From Modestobacter lapidis (GTDB lineage Bacteria > Actinomycetota > Actinomycetes > Mycobacteriales > Geodermatophilaceae), in contig JABAKE010000013.1 of assembly GCA_019779905.1 (NCBI GenBank), positions 20,115 through 84,114 on the forward strand: a DNA stretch of 64,000 nucleotides, read 5' to 3'. The notes below the pieces were generated by a model. That model saw only the letters and a list, made by a program, of their open reading frames with translations. It did not search any database and had not been told where the DNA came from. Position 1 is the first letter of the stretch. Each line of letters begins with the position of its first letter. A program made the translations under genes and the position numbers. Below, one piece after another: positions 45,744 to 54,851 of the stretch.

Positions 45744-46489
45744 GACGACGCGGGTCCGAACTCGGCGGCGTCGGTCACGATCTCGCTGATCCGCAGCCCG
45801 AAGTCCTCGTCGACGACGACGATCTCGCCGCGGGCGATCAGGGTGCCGTTGACCAGCAGGTCGGCCGGCGCGCTGGCGGCACGGTCGAGCTCGATGACCT
45901 CACCCGGGTACAGCGACAGCAGTTCCTGCACCGTCATCCGGGTCCGGCCGATCTCGACGGTGACCTCCATGGCCACGTTGCGCAGCAGGTCCAGGCTGCC
46001 GCGGCGCTCGCGCGGGGCCTCGGGGAGGGTGACCTGCAGGGCGAAGGTGGCCTCGACCACGCCGTCGGACAGCAGCGGCACCGCGATGAACATGCCCTTG
46101 TCGCGCAGCCCGTCGAGGGCGGCGACGACGTCCTCGACCCGCTCGGAGGAGACCCGCACCCGGCCCAGCGTCGCCGCGGCGGCCTCCAGGGCCGGACGCA
46201 GCGCGGCGGCGACGTCCATCCGCCCCACCGGGGAGTTGTCCAGTGCGGAGACGACCTCGGCCGACAGGACGAGGACGACGTCCCCGCTCACCTCGCCGGT
46301 GAGCCGGGCGGTGACCGCCGCGGCTGCCTCCGGCGGGAGGTGCAGCGCCTCGGGGTCCCCGATGGGGTCCCCCGCGACGAGCACGGCCGAGGCGGGCAGC
46401 AGCGTCGCCGCCGCCTGGGCCGCGGCGACGACGGCCGCCGCGATGGTCTCGGACTCGGGGGTGCGCTCGATGCCGAAGGCGGTGGTCAT
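45740..46489 (-). CDS. fliN: Flagellar switch protein FliN with N-terminal extension
   Basis: 249 residues. The C-terminal SpoA domain (LLRNVAMEVTVEIGRTRMTVQELLSLYPGEVIELDR, LLVNGTLIARGEIVVVDEDFGLRI) is FliN. The N-terminal ~150 residues (SGDVVLVLSAEVVSALD and flanks) recall the CheC-like part of FliY but are divergent. Part of the C-ring. Overlaps fliM by 4 bp. Confidence 0.9.
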   Translation of the reverse strand: MTTAFGIERTPESETIAAAVVAAAQAAATLLPASAVLVAGDPIGDPEALHLPPEAAAAVTARLTGEVSGDVVLVLSAEVVSALDNSPVGRMDVAAALRPALEAAAATLGRVRVSSERVEDVVAALDGLRDKGMFIAVPLLSDGVVEATFALQVTLPEAPRERRGSLDLLRNVAMEVTVEIGRTRMTVQELLSLYPGEVIELDRAASAPADLLVNGTLIARGEIVVVDEDFGLRISEIVTDAAEFGPASS

Positions 46490-47451
46490 GAGTGGTCCTT
46501 TCCGCCGGTTGGGTCCGGGACGATCTCGGCGGCCAGTCGGCGCCGGTGGTTGCTGGCGATCGCGTGCGCGAACGTCTCGTCGTTGGTGGTGACCTCCAGC
46601 GGGCTGTCCCGCGGGTGCCGCAGCAGCAGCACGTCGCCGACGGCGAGGTCGAGCAGGTCGGCCGAGGGCACCTGCAGCGGGGAGAACCGCACGTTCACGT
46701 CGACCGGGACGTGGCTGATCCGCTCGGTCAGCGCCTCGGCCGCGCGCTGCCGCTTGCGCAGCGCGGACTCCGACAGCTGCGGCGACGCGGCGTTGTTCAG
46801 CGCGGGAGCGAAGGAGGAGAACGGCAGCATCAGGGTGGCCGTGGGCTCCCGGTTGCCGATCCGCAACCGGTGCGAGGCGACCATGACGGTCTCCGACCCG
46901 GCAGCGGCCTGGGCGAGCTGCGGGTTGTACTCGAGGCCGGCCAGCACCGGCTGCACCGGCGTGATCGGGGTGAAGGTGGTGGCCAGCTCGTGGAGCAGCC
47001 GCTCGAGCAGATGACCGGTGATGGTGGTCTCCATCGCCGTCATCGGCCGGCTGGGCTGCTCGGCCCCACCGGAACCGCCGAGCATGTGGTCGACGATCGC
47101 CATGGCGGTGTCCAGCGGGTACACCAGCAGGCCCTTGCCGGGCAGCGGCTCCAGGGTGAACGTGGCGATGAAGCACTGCGCCGGGAGCGTGGCGATGTAG
47201 TCGTCGTAGGAGTGCTGCTCGATGCCGTCGAGCTCCATGCGGGCGCCGGTGCGCAGCATCGAGGTCAGCACCGTGGTCGCCTGACGGGCGAAGGACTCCT
47301 GGGCGATCTGGAGGATCCGGACGTGCTCGCGGGAGAGCTTGGTGGGCCGGCGGAAGTCGTAGGTGCGCGGCTCGCTGCGGCGGCGTCCGGTCCCTGGGGA
47401 TGACAGCGGGACGGCGCTGCGCGCGTCAACCACGGTGTCGGACAGTGTCAC
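46486..47451 (-). CDS. fliM: Flagellar motor switch protein FliM
   Basis: 321 residues. YDFRRPTKLSREHVRILQIAQESFARQ and GGSGGAEQPSRPMTAMETTI (the usual GG..P..R..T...) mark the middle domain, with a SpoA domain at the C-terminus. The classic N-terminal CheY-binding motif (LSQxEID) is not seen, so binding to CheY may differ. Confidence 0.93.
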   Translation of the reverse strand: MTLSDTVVDARSAVPLSSPGTGRRRSEPRTYDFRRPTKLSREHVRILQIAQESFARQATTVLTSMLRTGARMELDGIEQHSYDDYIATLPAQCFIATFTLEPLPGKGLLVYPLDTAMAIVDHMLGGSGGAEQPSRPMTAMETTITGHLLERLLHELATTFTPITPVQPVLAGLEYNPQLAQAAAGSETVMVASHRLRIGNREPTATLMLPFSSFAPALNNAASPQLSESALRKRQRAAEALTERISHVPVDVNVRFSPLQVPSADLLDLAVGDVLLLRHPRDSPLEVTTNDETFAHAIASNHRRRLAAEIVPDPTGGKDHS

Positions 47452-47536
47452 GACACCCTCATCGGCGGGTGCCGTGCCGACCCTGACCGGCGACCCGGGC
47501 GCACTTGGCGGAGCGGTGCGCCCGGGTCCGGTGGGG

Positions 47537-48010
47537 CTACTGGGTCACGTACTCCGTGTAGTAGATCTCGTAGACGTCACCGTGGTAGGCGTCCACGATC
47601 GCCTGCTGCAGCGCCGCCTTCATCGCCTCGCGGTTGGTCTGCACGTCGGAGAGCGCGGCACCGGAGAACTGCGCGATCGCGATGTCCATGGCCTTGGACC
47701 CGTCGGGCGTGGCGCCGCCGCCATGCCCACCGCCGGCGCTCTCGTCGTAGCCGAGGGAGAACTGCAGCGCGAGCCCCAGCTTCAGGTAGCTCCCGCCGGC
47801 CAGGTTGATGGCCACCGGCTCGACCTGGAGGACGACGCTGCCGGCCTCGGGCACGACCTCGGCCTCGGCCTCGCCGCCGCTGAAGAGGAAGAAGTACGCG
47901 CCTGCTCCGATGGCCAGCACCGCGACCAAGGCGATGATGAGCAGCTTCTTCTTGCCGCCCTTGCCCTCGGTCTCGTCGGCGTCGGGGGCGGCCTTGGTCT
48001 TCGTGCTCAT
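47537..48010 (-). CDS. fliL: Flagellar basal body-associated protein FliL
   Basis: 157 residues. Basic N-terminus, one helix (KLLIIALVAVLAIGAGAYFFLF), then the FliL domain (VVLQVEPVAINLAGGSYLKLGLALQF, ending YEIYYTEYVTQ). Stabilises stators. Overlaps motB by 4 bp. Confidence 0.92.
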   Translation of the reverse strand: MSTKTKAAPDADETEGKGGKKKLLIIALVAVLAIGAGAYFFLFSGGEAEAEVVPEAGSVVLQVEPVAINLAGGSYLKLGLALQFSLGYDESAGGGHGGGATPDGSKAMDIAIAQFSGAALSDVQTNREAMKAALQQAIVDAYHGDVYEIYYTEYVTQ

Positions 48011-48993
48011 GGGTGGTTCTCCTCGGAGGTGGCAGCCGGCGCGGCCGTGGCCGGCGCGGGGGTCGGGGGCGGGGGGGCCGCCGAGGCGGCGGCGTCCAGG
48101 CCGGGCAGGAGCTGGTTGGCCTGGGCGGAGGCGGTGGACAGCACGACGATGTCGACCCGGCGGTTGGCGGTGACGTAGCTGGGATCGGTGTCGGGCACGA
48201 GCGGGCGGGTGCTGCTGTAGCCGGCTGCGGAGATCCGGCCCTCGGGTACGCCCGAGGGCCCGGCGAGGTGGCGCAGCACGGTGGTGGCGCGCACCGCCGA
48301 CAGTTCCCAGTTCGACGGCCACGGACCGCCGCGGGTGACCGGTATCGAGTTGGCGTGCCCCTCGACCCGGATCTCGTTGGGCAGCCCGAGGAGCGTCGGG
48401 GCCATCGCGTCGAGCACGACCGTGCCCTGCGGCTGCAGGGCCGCGGACTCCGGCGCGAACAGCACCGGGTCGGACACCACGTGCACGACCAGGCCGCGCT
48501 CGTCGATGACGAACTCCGCCGCACCGGACTGACCGGCCGCGGCCAGCGCCGCCTCGAGGGCCGCCCGGGCTCGGGACAGCTGCTCGTAGGCGGCCACGGC
48601 CTCGGCGGCGGTCTGCTGCGCCTGGTGCGCGGCCGCCGCCTCGGCGGCCGCCTGCTCCGCCTCGGTCGGCCCGGTGCCGTCGATGGCGGCCTCCTGGGCC
48701 ACCTGCACCGGCTTCAGCGGGCTGTCGTTCTCGACCGGCGCGTCGATGGCGGCACCGTCGTTGAGGATGGTCACCGGGGCACCGGCACCGTCCCGGGCGC
48801 CCTCGGCGAAGGCGGTGAACTTGGCCGCGTCGATCGAGCTCATCGCGTAGAGCACCACGAACAGCACGAACAGCAGCGTCATCATGTCGAAGCCGGACAC
48901 CAGCCACCGTTCGTGGTTCTCGTGCTCCTCGTGCTCCTCGTGCTTCTTGGCGCGGCGGCCACCGTGGCCGCCGTGCCCGCCGCCCCTGCTCAT
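48007..48993 (-). CDS. motB: Stator protein MotB
   Basis: 328 residues. His/Glu-rich N-terminus (GGGHGGHGG, KKHEEHEEHENHE), one helix with the proton-carrying Asp36 (SGFDMMTLLFVLFVVLYAM), then an OmpA-like peptidoglycan-binding domain (GHANSIPVTRGGPWPSNWELSAVRA). The His-rich cytosolic N-terminus is more extensive than usual. Confidence 0.94.
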   Translation of the reverse strand: MSRGGGHGGHGGRRAKKHEEHEEHENHERWLVSGFDMMTLLFVLFVVLYAMSSIDAAKFTAFAEGARDGAGAPVTILNDGAAIDAPVENDSPLKPVQVAQEAAIDGTGPTEAEQAAAEAAAAHQAQQTAAEAVAAYEQLSRARAALEAALAAAGQSGAAEFVIDERGLVVHVVSDPVLFAPESAALQPQGTVVLDAMAPTLLGLPNEIRVEGHANSIPVTRGGPWPSNWELSAVRATTVLRHLAGPSGVPEGRISAAGYSSTRPLVPDTDPSYVTANRRVDIVVLSTASAQANQLLPGLDAAASAAPPPPTPAPATAAPAATSEENHP

Positions 48994-49760
48994 GCCGCCT
49001 CGCGCTGCTGCTCACCGGGCGGCACGAGGGAGGTGAGCTTCTGCCGCACCGTCCGCGGGCTGGTGCCCGCCTGGATCTCCGCGATGCCCTCGACGAGGAG
49101 CTCCATCTGCGCGGCCTGCAGCGCGCTGACCCGCAGGATCTTCGCGCCCATCGGCAGGAACCAGAAGTTGGCCGCCATGACGCCCCACAGCGTGGCGATG
49201 AACGCCGCGGAGACCATCGGGCCCAACGTCTCCGGGTTCTGGAGGTTGCCCATCACGTTCATCAGACCGACGATGCAGCCCAGGATGCCGATGGTCGGCG
49301 CGTAGCCGCCCATGTTGTTCATGAACTTGGCGGCGACCTTGTCCTCGGCCTTCTTGGCCGAGATCTCGCCTTCCAGGATGCCGCGCAGGTCCTCCGGGTC
49401 GGTGCCGTCGATGCTCATCTGCAGGCCACGCTTGAGAAACGGGTCCTCGATCGCCTTGACCTCGGCTTCGAGGGCCAGCAGCCCTTCCTTGCGGGCCTTC
49501 TCGGCCAGGCTGACCAGCGTCTGGATCTGCTCGGTGGCCGGCGGCACCTTGGCCGGCAGCACAGCCATCTTGAACCAGCCGGGCATCTTCTTCAGGTCGC
49601 TCATCGTCTGACTGGCCAGCGCCGCGCCGAAGGTCGCGACGACGACCAGGATGATCGCGGGGAGGAAGATCAGCGAGGTCGGGTCGGCGCCCTCCAGGAT
49701 CATGAAGACGATCAGGGCGACGAGGGAGACGACGAACCCGATCAGGGTGGCGGGGTCCAT
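48990..49760 (-). CDS. motA: Stator protein MotA
   Basis: 256 residues, four helices; cytoplasmic loop (LLALEAEVKAIEDPFLKRGLQMSIDGTDPEDLR), and GGYAPTIGILGCIVGLMNVMGNLQNPETLGPMVSAAFIATLWGV with the conserved prolines. Forms the proton channel with MotB. Overlaps motB by 4 bp. Confidence 0.95.
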   Translation of the reverse strand: MDPATLIGFVVSLVALIVFMILEGADPTSLIFLPAIILVVVATFGAALASQTMSDLKKMPGWFKMAVLPAKVPPATEQIQTLVSLAEKARKEGLLALEAEVKAIEDPFLKRGLQMSIDGTDPEDLRGILEGEISAKKAEDKVAAKFMNNMGGYAPTIGILGCIVGLMNVMGNLQNPETLGPMVSAAFIATLWGVMAANFWFLPMGAKILRVSALQAAQMELLVEGIAEIQAGTSPRTVRQKLTSLVPPGEQQREAA

Positions 49761-49763
49761 GGG

Positions 49764-50051
49764 TCAGCGCTCGTCTCGGGTCGGGAAGGGCACGACGGAT
49801 GAGTCATCGCTGCCCTGGGTGGCGTGGGCGGTGGGCAGGCGGTACTCGCCGCGGTCCATCTGGAAGGCGACCGCCTGGATGCTCGCCCGGTAGTCGCGGA
49901 TCTCCCGGATGACCTGTTCGACGCTCTCGGCGACCACGTACTTGTTGCCCTCCTGCAGCGTGATCACGGTGTCGGGGTGCCCTTCCACGCGCTCGATCAG
50001 GTCGGCATTCACGGCGAAGTGCTCCCCGTTCAGACGTGTCACACGGATCAC
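49764..50051 (-). CDS. flbD: FlbD family flagellar protein
   Basis: 95 residues; MIRVTRLNGEHFAVNADLIERVE and PDTVITLQEGNKYVVAESVEQV are the FlbD signature, with a family-atypical C-terminal tail. Between flgE and motA as in Bacillus. First gene of its transcription unit after two strong palindromes. Confidence 0.93.
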   Translation of the reverse strand: MIRVTRLNGEHFAVNADLIERVEGHPDTVITLQEGNKYVVAESVEQVIREIRDYRASIQAVAFQMDRGEYRLPTAHATQGSDDSSVVPFPTRDER

Positions 50052-50164
50052 GGGACTTCCTTCGGTGGGTAGGAGTGCGGGCAGCAGGACCTGGGGGAGG
50101 CCCCGCTGCCCTGCTGTGTCATCGGCCTCCGGTGGAGGTCCTTGAGCGGAGTGCGAGAGCTGAG

Positions 50165-50200
50165 CGGCCCGGTCACCCCCTCCAGGGGGTGACCGGGCCG
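50165..50200. terminator. Strong 16-bp hairpin between flgE and flbD
   Basis: Perfect arms CGGCCCGGTCACCCCC and GGGGGTGACCGGGCCG around a TCCA loop. Confidence 0.8.
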
Positions 50201-50219
50201 CCGATGTCGCCCTCCCCGG

Positions 50220-50243
50220 CGGGCTTTCGGTACCGAAAGCCCG
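50220..50243. terminator. Perfect 24-bp palindrome after flgE
   Basis: CGGGCTTTCGGT/ACCGAAAGCCCG with no spacer, 20 bp past the flgE stop. With the hairpin at 50165-50200 it should end the flgB-flgE transcript. Confidence 0.75.
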
Positions 50244-50263
50244 GCCGGGGATCAGGCGGTCGA

Positions 50264-51487
50264 TCAGCGCTTGAGGTTGACCAGGTCCGACAGGAGCTCG
50301 TCGGAGGCGGTGATCACCTTGCTGTTCGCCTGGAACCCGCGCTGGGCGATGATCAGACCGGTGAACTCCTCGGCGAGGTCGACGTTGGACATCTCCAGCG
50401 CACCGGCGGTGAGGGTGCCGCGCCCGCCGGCGCCCGGAACGCCGATCACCGCGTTGCCGGAGTTGTCGGCAGCCCGGTAGGAGCTGCTGCCGGCCTTCTC
50501 CAGGCCACCGGGGTTGGTGAAGTTCGCCAGGGCGAGCTGCCCCAGCGGCTGGCGCAGGCCGTTGGAGTAGAGGCCCATGATCGTGCCGTCGCCGCTGAGC
50601 GAGTAGGACTCCAGGGTGCCCAGCGCCGAACCGCTCTGGTCGGTGTCGACGGCGGCGGCCGTGGTCTTGCCACCGAACTGGGTCACCCCGGACAGGTCGA
50701 GCTGTACCGGCCCGGGCCAGCTGCCGAGCCCGGCGGTGATCAGGGGCTGCGGCGAGGTGGACGTGAGCCGGCCGGTCGTCGCACCGGTCGTCCCGAACGT
50801 GAGCTGCGTGGTCAGCAGGGTGTTCCCGCCGTCCGCCACGGTCAGGTCCCAGCCGGCGGCGGTCTTGGTGAACGTGTAGTCGACCTGGTGGGGGTTGCCC
50901 AGGGCGTCGTACATCTCTGCCTGGGTCTGGATCGCATCGCCCACGGCCGCCTCGGCGGACAGGTTGCCCACCACCGAGCTGCCGGTCGTGGCCTCCGGGG
51001 GGAGGACCTGCCCGAACTGGATCTTCAGGTCCTCGATCGGCCCGTTCGTGTCGATCCCGCCGTTGGCGTCGACCATCCAGCCCTGCAGCTTGCCCCCGCC
51101 CGGCGTCACCAGGTTCCCGACGCCGTCGAAGTCGAAGGAGCCGGCCCGGGTGTAGAGGTTCTCGTTGCCGACCTTGGTGACGAAGAAGCCGTCGCCACCG
51201 ATCATGAAGTCCGAGGCCCGGCCGGTGTTCTGCTGCGATCCCTGGCCGAAGTTCGTGGTGATCCCGGCGACCTTCACGCCGAGCCCGACCTGCGCCGGGT
51301 TGGTGCCGGCGGTGCCGCCGTTGGGGGCGGAGCCGTTGCGGAGGACCTGGGACAGGGTGTCCTCGAAGACCGTCTGGCTGCTCTTGAACCCGACGGTGTT
51401 GACGTTGGCGATGTTGTTGCCGACGACGTCCATCTTGGTCTGGTGGGCCTTGAGGCCGGCGACGCCGGCGAACATGGAACGCAGCAT
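50264..51487 (-). CDS. flgE: Flagellar hook protein FlgE
   Basis: 407 residues. N-terminal rod/hook motif (LRSMFAGVAGLKAHQTKMDVVGNNIANVNTVGFKSS) and C-terminal VDLAEEFTGLIIAQRGFQANSKVITASDELL. The start (LRSM..) is on an ATG at 51487; GAGGAGATCC upstream. Confidence 0.95.
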   Translation of the reverse strand: MLRSMFAGVAGLKAHQTKMDVVGNNIANVNTVGFKSSQTVFEDTLSQVLRNGSAPNGGTAGTNPAQVGLGVKVAGITTNFGQGSQQNTGRASDFMIGGDGFFVTKVGNENLYTRAGSFDFDGVGNLVTPGGGKLQGWMVDANGGIDTNGPIEDLKIQFGQVLPPEATTGSSVVGNLSAEAAVGDAIQTQAEMYDALGNPHQVDYTFTKTAAGWDLTVADGGNTLLTTQLTFGTTGATTGRLTSTSPQPLITAGLGSWPGPVQLDLSGVTQFGGKTTAAAVDTDQSGSALGTLESYSLSGDGTIMGLYSNGLRQPLGQLALANFTNPGGLEKAGSSSYRAADNSGNAVIGVPGAGGRGTLTAGALEMSNVDLAEEFTGLIIAQRGFQANSKVITASDELLSDLVNLKR

Positions 51488-51544
51488 GGGGAGGATCTCC
51501 TCGCGAGTCGGTGCAGGTGGGTCGGATGGGCAGGGACGTCGACG

Positions 51545-52033
51545 TCAGGCGGCGGACGGGCCCTTGTCGGGGTCAGAAGTGCCGGGATCAGGGGTGCCGG
51601 TGCCGGGGGTGTCCACCTCGGGGGTGGTGATCTCGGTGATCCGCCCCAGCGGCACGGCCGCGTCGCCGATCACTGCTCGCGGCTCGGTGCCGTGGGCGAC
51701 GATGACCGAGGAGACGGCACCGGTGACGGTGGTGCCGTCGTCGGCGGTGTAGGCGACGTGCTTGCCGACCAGCGCGCCGGCGCTCAGCGAGCGCTGCAGC
51801 GTGAGCAGCTCGGCGTTCTGCGAGGCGATCTCCTCGAGCTTCTCCACCTGGCTGAAGGTGGCGGTCTGCGCCATGAACTCGCTGCTGCTGGTCGGGTTGC
51901 TCGGGTCCTGGAAGCGCATCTGGGCGACCAGGAGCTTGAGGAAGGTGTCCTTGCCCATCTGGTCGCTGCGGGTCACCTCGGCGGTGGCCGCGGGCGCGGT
52001 GGTCGGCGTGCTGCCGGAGATCGGGCTGGTCAT
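51545..52033 (-). CDS. flgD: Flagellar hook capping protein FlgD
   Basis: 162 residues. MGKDTFLKLLVAQMRFQDPSNPTSSSEFMAQTATFSQVEKL is diagnostic; the C-terminal half is short with a Pro/Thr tail. Needed as a scaffold for hook polymerisation. 17 bp after fliK. Confidence 0.93.
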   Translation of the reverse strand: MTSPISGSTPTTAPAATAEVTRSDQMGKDTFLKLLVAQMRFQDPSNPTSSSEFMAQTATFSQVEKLEEIASQNAELLTLQRSLSAGALVGKHVAYTADDGTTVTGAVSSVIVAHGTEPRAVIGDAAVPLGRITEITTPEVDTPGTGTPDPGTSDPDKGPSAA

Positions 52034-52050
52034 CGGGGGTCGGCTCCGTC

Positions 52051-53439
52051 TCAGACTCGGACGTCCACGCCGGAGGACGCAGACAGGTGGTTGGCGGGGG
52101 CAGTGCCCTCGGCGGTGGAGGTGGCGGTGGCCCACCCGTGCGGCCGGGACGGCGACCGGCCCTGACCGTTGCCCTGGCCGTTGCCGTGCAGGTCGGCCAG
52201 CAGCTGCTCGGCCGTGCGGCCGCCCGGGCCGCCGTCGCGCGGGGCGTCGGGGTCGACGGTGAGCCGGGAGAAGCTCAGCCCGGCGGTCTCGAGCTCGCGA
52301 CGGAGCTCGGGCAGGGCGTCGATCATGGCGTGCCGGCCGTGCTCGGACCCGCCGCGCAGCATCACGTCGAGCGTGCCGTCGGTGATCGTCACCTGGACCG
52401 TCACCTCGCCCAGCGACTCGGGGGTGAGCACGACGGTCATCGTCTGGCTGCCGTCGGGCGCGTTGCGCAGCACCGCCAGCTGCGGGGCGAGCTGCGCGGC
52501 GACCGGGGCTTCCCGGGCGGCCGGCGCGGCGGCCGCAGTGGCCGGCGTCGCGGCCGTACCGGTCGCCGCGGCGGTGCCGGGAAGGCCGGTCGGGACGTCG
52601 TCGGCCGGTGCGGAGGTGGGCTCGGCGACCGCGGCGACCGCGGCCGCCGGTGCGCGCGAGCCGCTGCCGCCGCTGTCCGTGCCGCCGGCGTCGGAGCCCG
52701 TCGCCGGGACCGTGCCCGGAGCCGGCACGGTGGCCGGTGCCGCACCGGTGTCCGGGGTCGCGGCGACGGTGGGCAGCGGCGAGGGAACGGTGGCCGGGTC
52801 ACCGGGCGGGGCGGTGACGGCGGTCGGACCGGCGGCCTGTGCCAGGGCATCGGCAGCGGCCCCCCGGGCCGGAGCTGCGGCGGGCAGGCCCACCGTGGTC
52901 GCCGGCCCGGCGGCCGGGGCCGGCTGCTCCGGCCCGGCCGGCGTGCGGGCCGCAGCCAGTGCCGCGGCGAGTGCGGGATCGAGCGTCGGGGCGATTGCCT
53001 GGGTGGACGTCGCGGCGACGCCCGGCACGCCGCCGACGACGCCCGGCACGGCCGGCCCGGTGGCGGGCCCGGTGGCGGGCCCGGCCGGCAGCTCGCCGGT
53101 GGCGGGCCTGCCGGGTGGTGGCACGGGTGCGCCGGTGACGCCGTTCAGCAATGCCCAGATGCCCGGCGGCAGGTCGGTGACCGGCGCGGTCGGCGTGGCG
53201 TCGTCGGCGTCCCCGTCGGTCGCCGGCCCGGCCACGGCGTCCGGAGCGACGTCCTCCGGTGCCTGTCCGGCGCCGGGCGTGGCGCGGCCCGGCGTCGAGG
53301 TGCCGGCGAGGGCGCCCTCGAGCGCGGAGTCGAAGGGCGGGGCGCTGCGGTCGGCGGCGCTCGCCCGGCCGCCGCCCGAGCGGGCCGCGGCGGTGGCGCC
53401 GAGCCCCGCGGGCAGTGACATCGAGGTGGGGGCGCTCAC
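52051..53439 (-). CDS. fliK: Flagellar hook-length control protein FliK
   Basis: 462 residues. The first ~320 residues are low-complexity Ala/Pro/Gly/Thr, as expected for the ruler part. The C-terminal domain has SQTMTVVLTPESLGEVTVQVTITDGTLDVMLRGG, the conserved L.P..LG.V.V motif of FliK. Position between flgD and the hydrolase gene supports this. Confidence 0.88.
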   Translation of the reverse strand: MSAPTSMSLPAGLGATAAARSGGGRASAADRSAPPFDSALEGALAGTSTPGRATPGAGQAPEDVAPDAVAGPATDGDADDATPTAPVTDLPPGIWALLNGVTGAPVPPPGRPATGELPAGPATGPATGPAVPGVVGGVPGVAATSTQAIAPTLDPALAAALAAARTPAGPEQPAPAAGPATTVGLPAAAPARGAAADALAQAAGPTAVTAPPGDPATVPSPLPTVAATPDTGAAPATVPAPGTVPATGSDAGGTDSGGSGSRAPAAAVAAVAEPTSAPADDVPTGLPGTAAATGTAATPATAAAAPAAREAPVAAQLAPQLAVLRNAPDGSQTMTVVLTPESLGEVTVQVTITDGTLDVMLRGGSEHGRHAMIDALPELRRELETAGLSFSRLTVDPDAPRDGGPGGRTAEQLLADLHGNGQGNGQGRSPSRPHGWATATSTAEGTAPANHLSASSGVDVRV

Positions 53440-54395
53440 GAATAGGCCTCCGCTGCGGTGGTGACCTTCCGGACGAAGGCCTGGGTCTCGGCGTAGGGCG
53501 GGACACCGCCGTAGCGCTGCACCGTGCCCGGGCCGGCGTTGTAGGCGGCGAGTGCCACCTCGGTGGAGCCGAACTGCTTGGTCAGGCTGCTGAGGTACCG
53601 GGCGGCGCCGTCGATGGCCGAGGCCGGGTCGGCGGGGTTGACCCCGAGGCCGGCGGCGGTGGCCGGCATGAACTGCATCAGGCCCTGCGCGCCGGCGGGG
53701 GAGACGGCGGTGCTGGTGAAGTTGGACTCGGTCTTGGCGACGGCGGCCAGCAGGGCGGGGGAGACCCCGTGCCGGCTGCCGGCCTGGGTGAAGAGGTCGG
53801 CGTACGGAACCCCGGCCAGGCCGGTGCCGGTGGCGGCGCCCGCGGCCGCGGCCGGGCCGGCGTCGGGGAGTACCCGGCGGATCACCGCGGGGTTGCCGAC
53901 GTCCTGCAGCTTGACGACCTCGCCCTCCTGGGGCGCGGCGATCATCTTGCCGCCGCCGACGTAGATGCCGACGTGGTCGATGCCCGGACGCGAGGAGTAG
54001 TCGAAGAACACCAGGTCACCGGGCTGGGCGTCGGCGAGGCTCGCGACCGGCCGGCCGGCGGTGGCCTGCTGGGAGGAGGTGCGGGGGAGATCGATGCCCA
54101 CGTCGGCGAAGACCCGCTGGGTCAGGCCGGAGCAGTCCAGCCCGCTCTTCGGGTCGGTGCCGCCCCACTGGTAGGGCACGCCGAGGTACTTCGTGGCGGC
54201 GGCGACCACGGCCGCGCCGCCGCCACCGCCGTCGGGCAGGCTGCCCAGCGCCGGGGGCGCGGCCGCGGTGGTGCCCGTCAGGCCGGCGGAGCCGGCTGCG
54301 CTGGCCCACTGCGCCTCGGTGGAGACCGCCGGGGTGCGGAGGAAGCGGGTGTGGATCTCGTTGATCCGGGTCTGGACCGCGCTCAGTCCGTCCAC
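53436..54395 (-). CDS. NlpC/P60 plus lytic transglycosylase fusion (FlgJ-like role)
   Basis: 319 residues from a GTG with GGAGGAGAC upstream. Residues ~62-175 are an NlpC/P60 peptidase with C88 (LDCSGLTQ) and H141 (IDHVGIYVG). Residues ~195-319 are an SLT-type transglycosylase with E223 (AKTESNF) and AQGLMQFMPATAAGLGV. The two activities cut peptide and glycan bonds of peptidoglycan, and should open the wall for rod assembly. Overlaps fliJ and fliK. Confidence 0.92.
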   Translation of the reverse strand: MDGLSAVQTRINEIHTRFLRTPAVSTEAQWASAAGSAGLTGTTAAAPPALGSLPDGGGGGAAVVAAATKYLGVPYQWGGTDPKSGLDCSGLTQRVFADVGIDLPRTSSQQATAGRPVASLADAQPGDLVFFDYSSRPGIDHVGIYVGGGKMIAAPQEGEVVKLQDVGNPAVIRRVLPDAGPAAAAGAATGTGLAGVPYADLFTQAGSRHGVSPALLAAVAKTESNFTSTAVSPAGAQGLMQFMPATAAGLGVNPADPASAIDGAARYLSSLTKQFGSTEVALAAYNAGPGTVQRYGGVPPYAETQAFVRKVTTAAEAYS

Positions 54396-54838
54396 GTCTC
54401 CTCCTCTCCGGTGTGCTGGTCGCCGCCGTGCCGGCCGGTGACCAGGTCGTCGACCAAGCGGGTCTCGGCGGCGTCGGCGGCGACCTGCAGCCGCTCGACG
54501 TGCCGTTCCTTCAGCCGCTCCAGGCCCTTGGTGCGCTGGGCGGCCGCCGTCCACCGGGCGCGGACCGCCTCGGCCTGCTCGGCGTAGGAGACGGCGAGCG
54601 CCCGTGCAGCCGATACATCGGCAGCCGCGGTGCGCGATGCGACCATCGCGGCGACGAAGGCACCGGCAGAGCTCAGCGCGGGCATCGACGAGGCGGCCAG
54701 CGCGGCCGCGTCGTCCTCGGCCCGCTGCGCGGCGGCGGTCGCCTCGCGGGCGGCCTGGGCAGCGGCCATCGACGCGGCCCGCTCCTGGCTGCGCCGCAGG
54801 CGGAGCACCGGTTCCAGCCGGAAGGCCGGCTGCTTCAC
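54383..54838 (-). CDS. fliJ: Flagellar export chaperone FliJ
   Basis: 151 residues, entirely helical. FRLEPVLRLRRSQERAASMA at the N-terminus and LERLKERHVERLQVAADAAE in the second helix match FliJ. Sits between fliI and the hydrolase gene and overlaps the latter by 13 bp. Confidence 0.85.
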   Translation of the reverse strand: MKQPAFRLEPVLRLRRSQERAASMAAAQAAREATAAAQRAEDDAAALAASSMPALSSAGAFVAAMVASRTAAADVSAARALAVSYAEQAEAVRARWTAAAQRTKGLERLKERHVERLQVAADAAETRLVDDLVTGRHGGDQHTGEEETWTD

Positions 54839-54851
54839 GCGGCGTCCCGGC

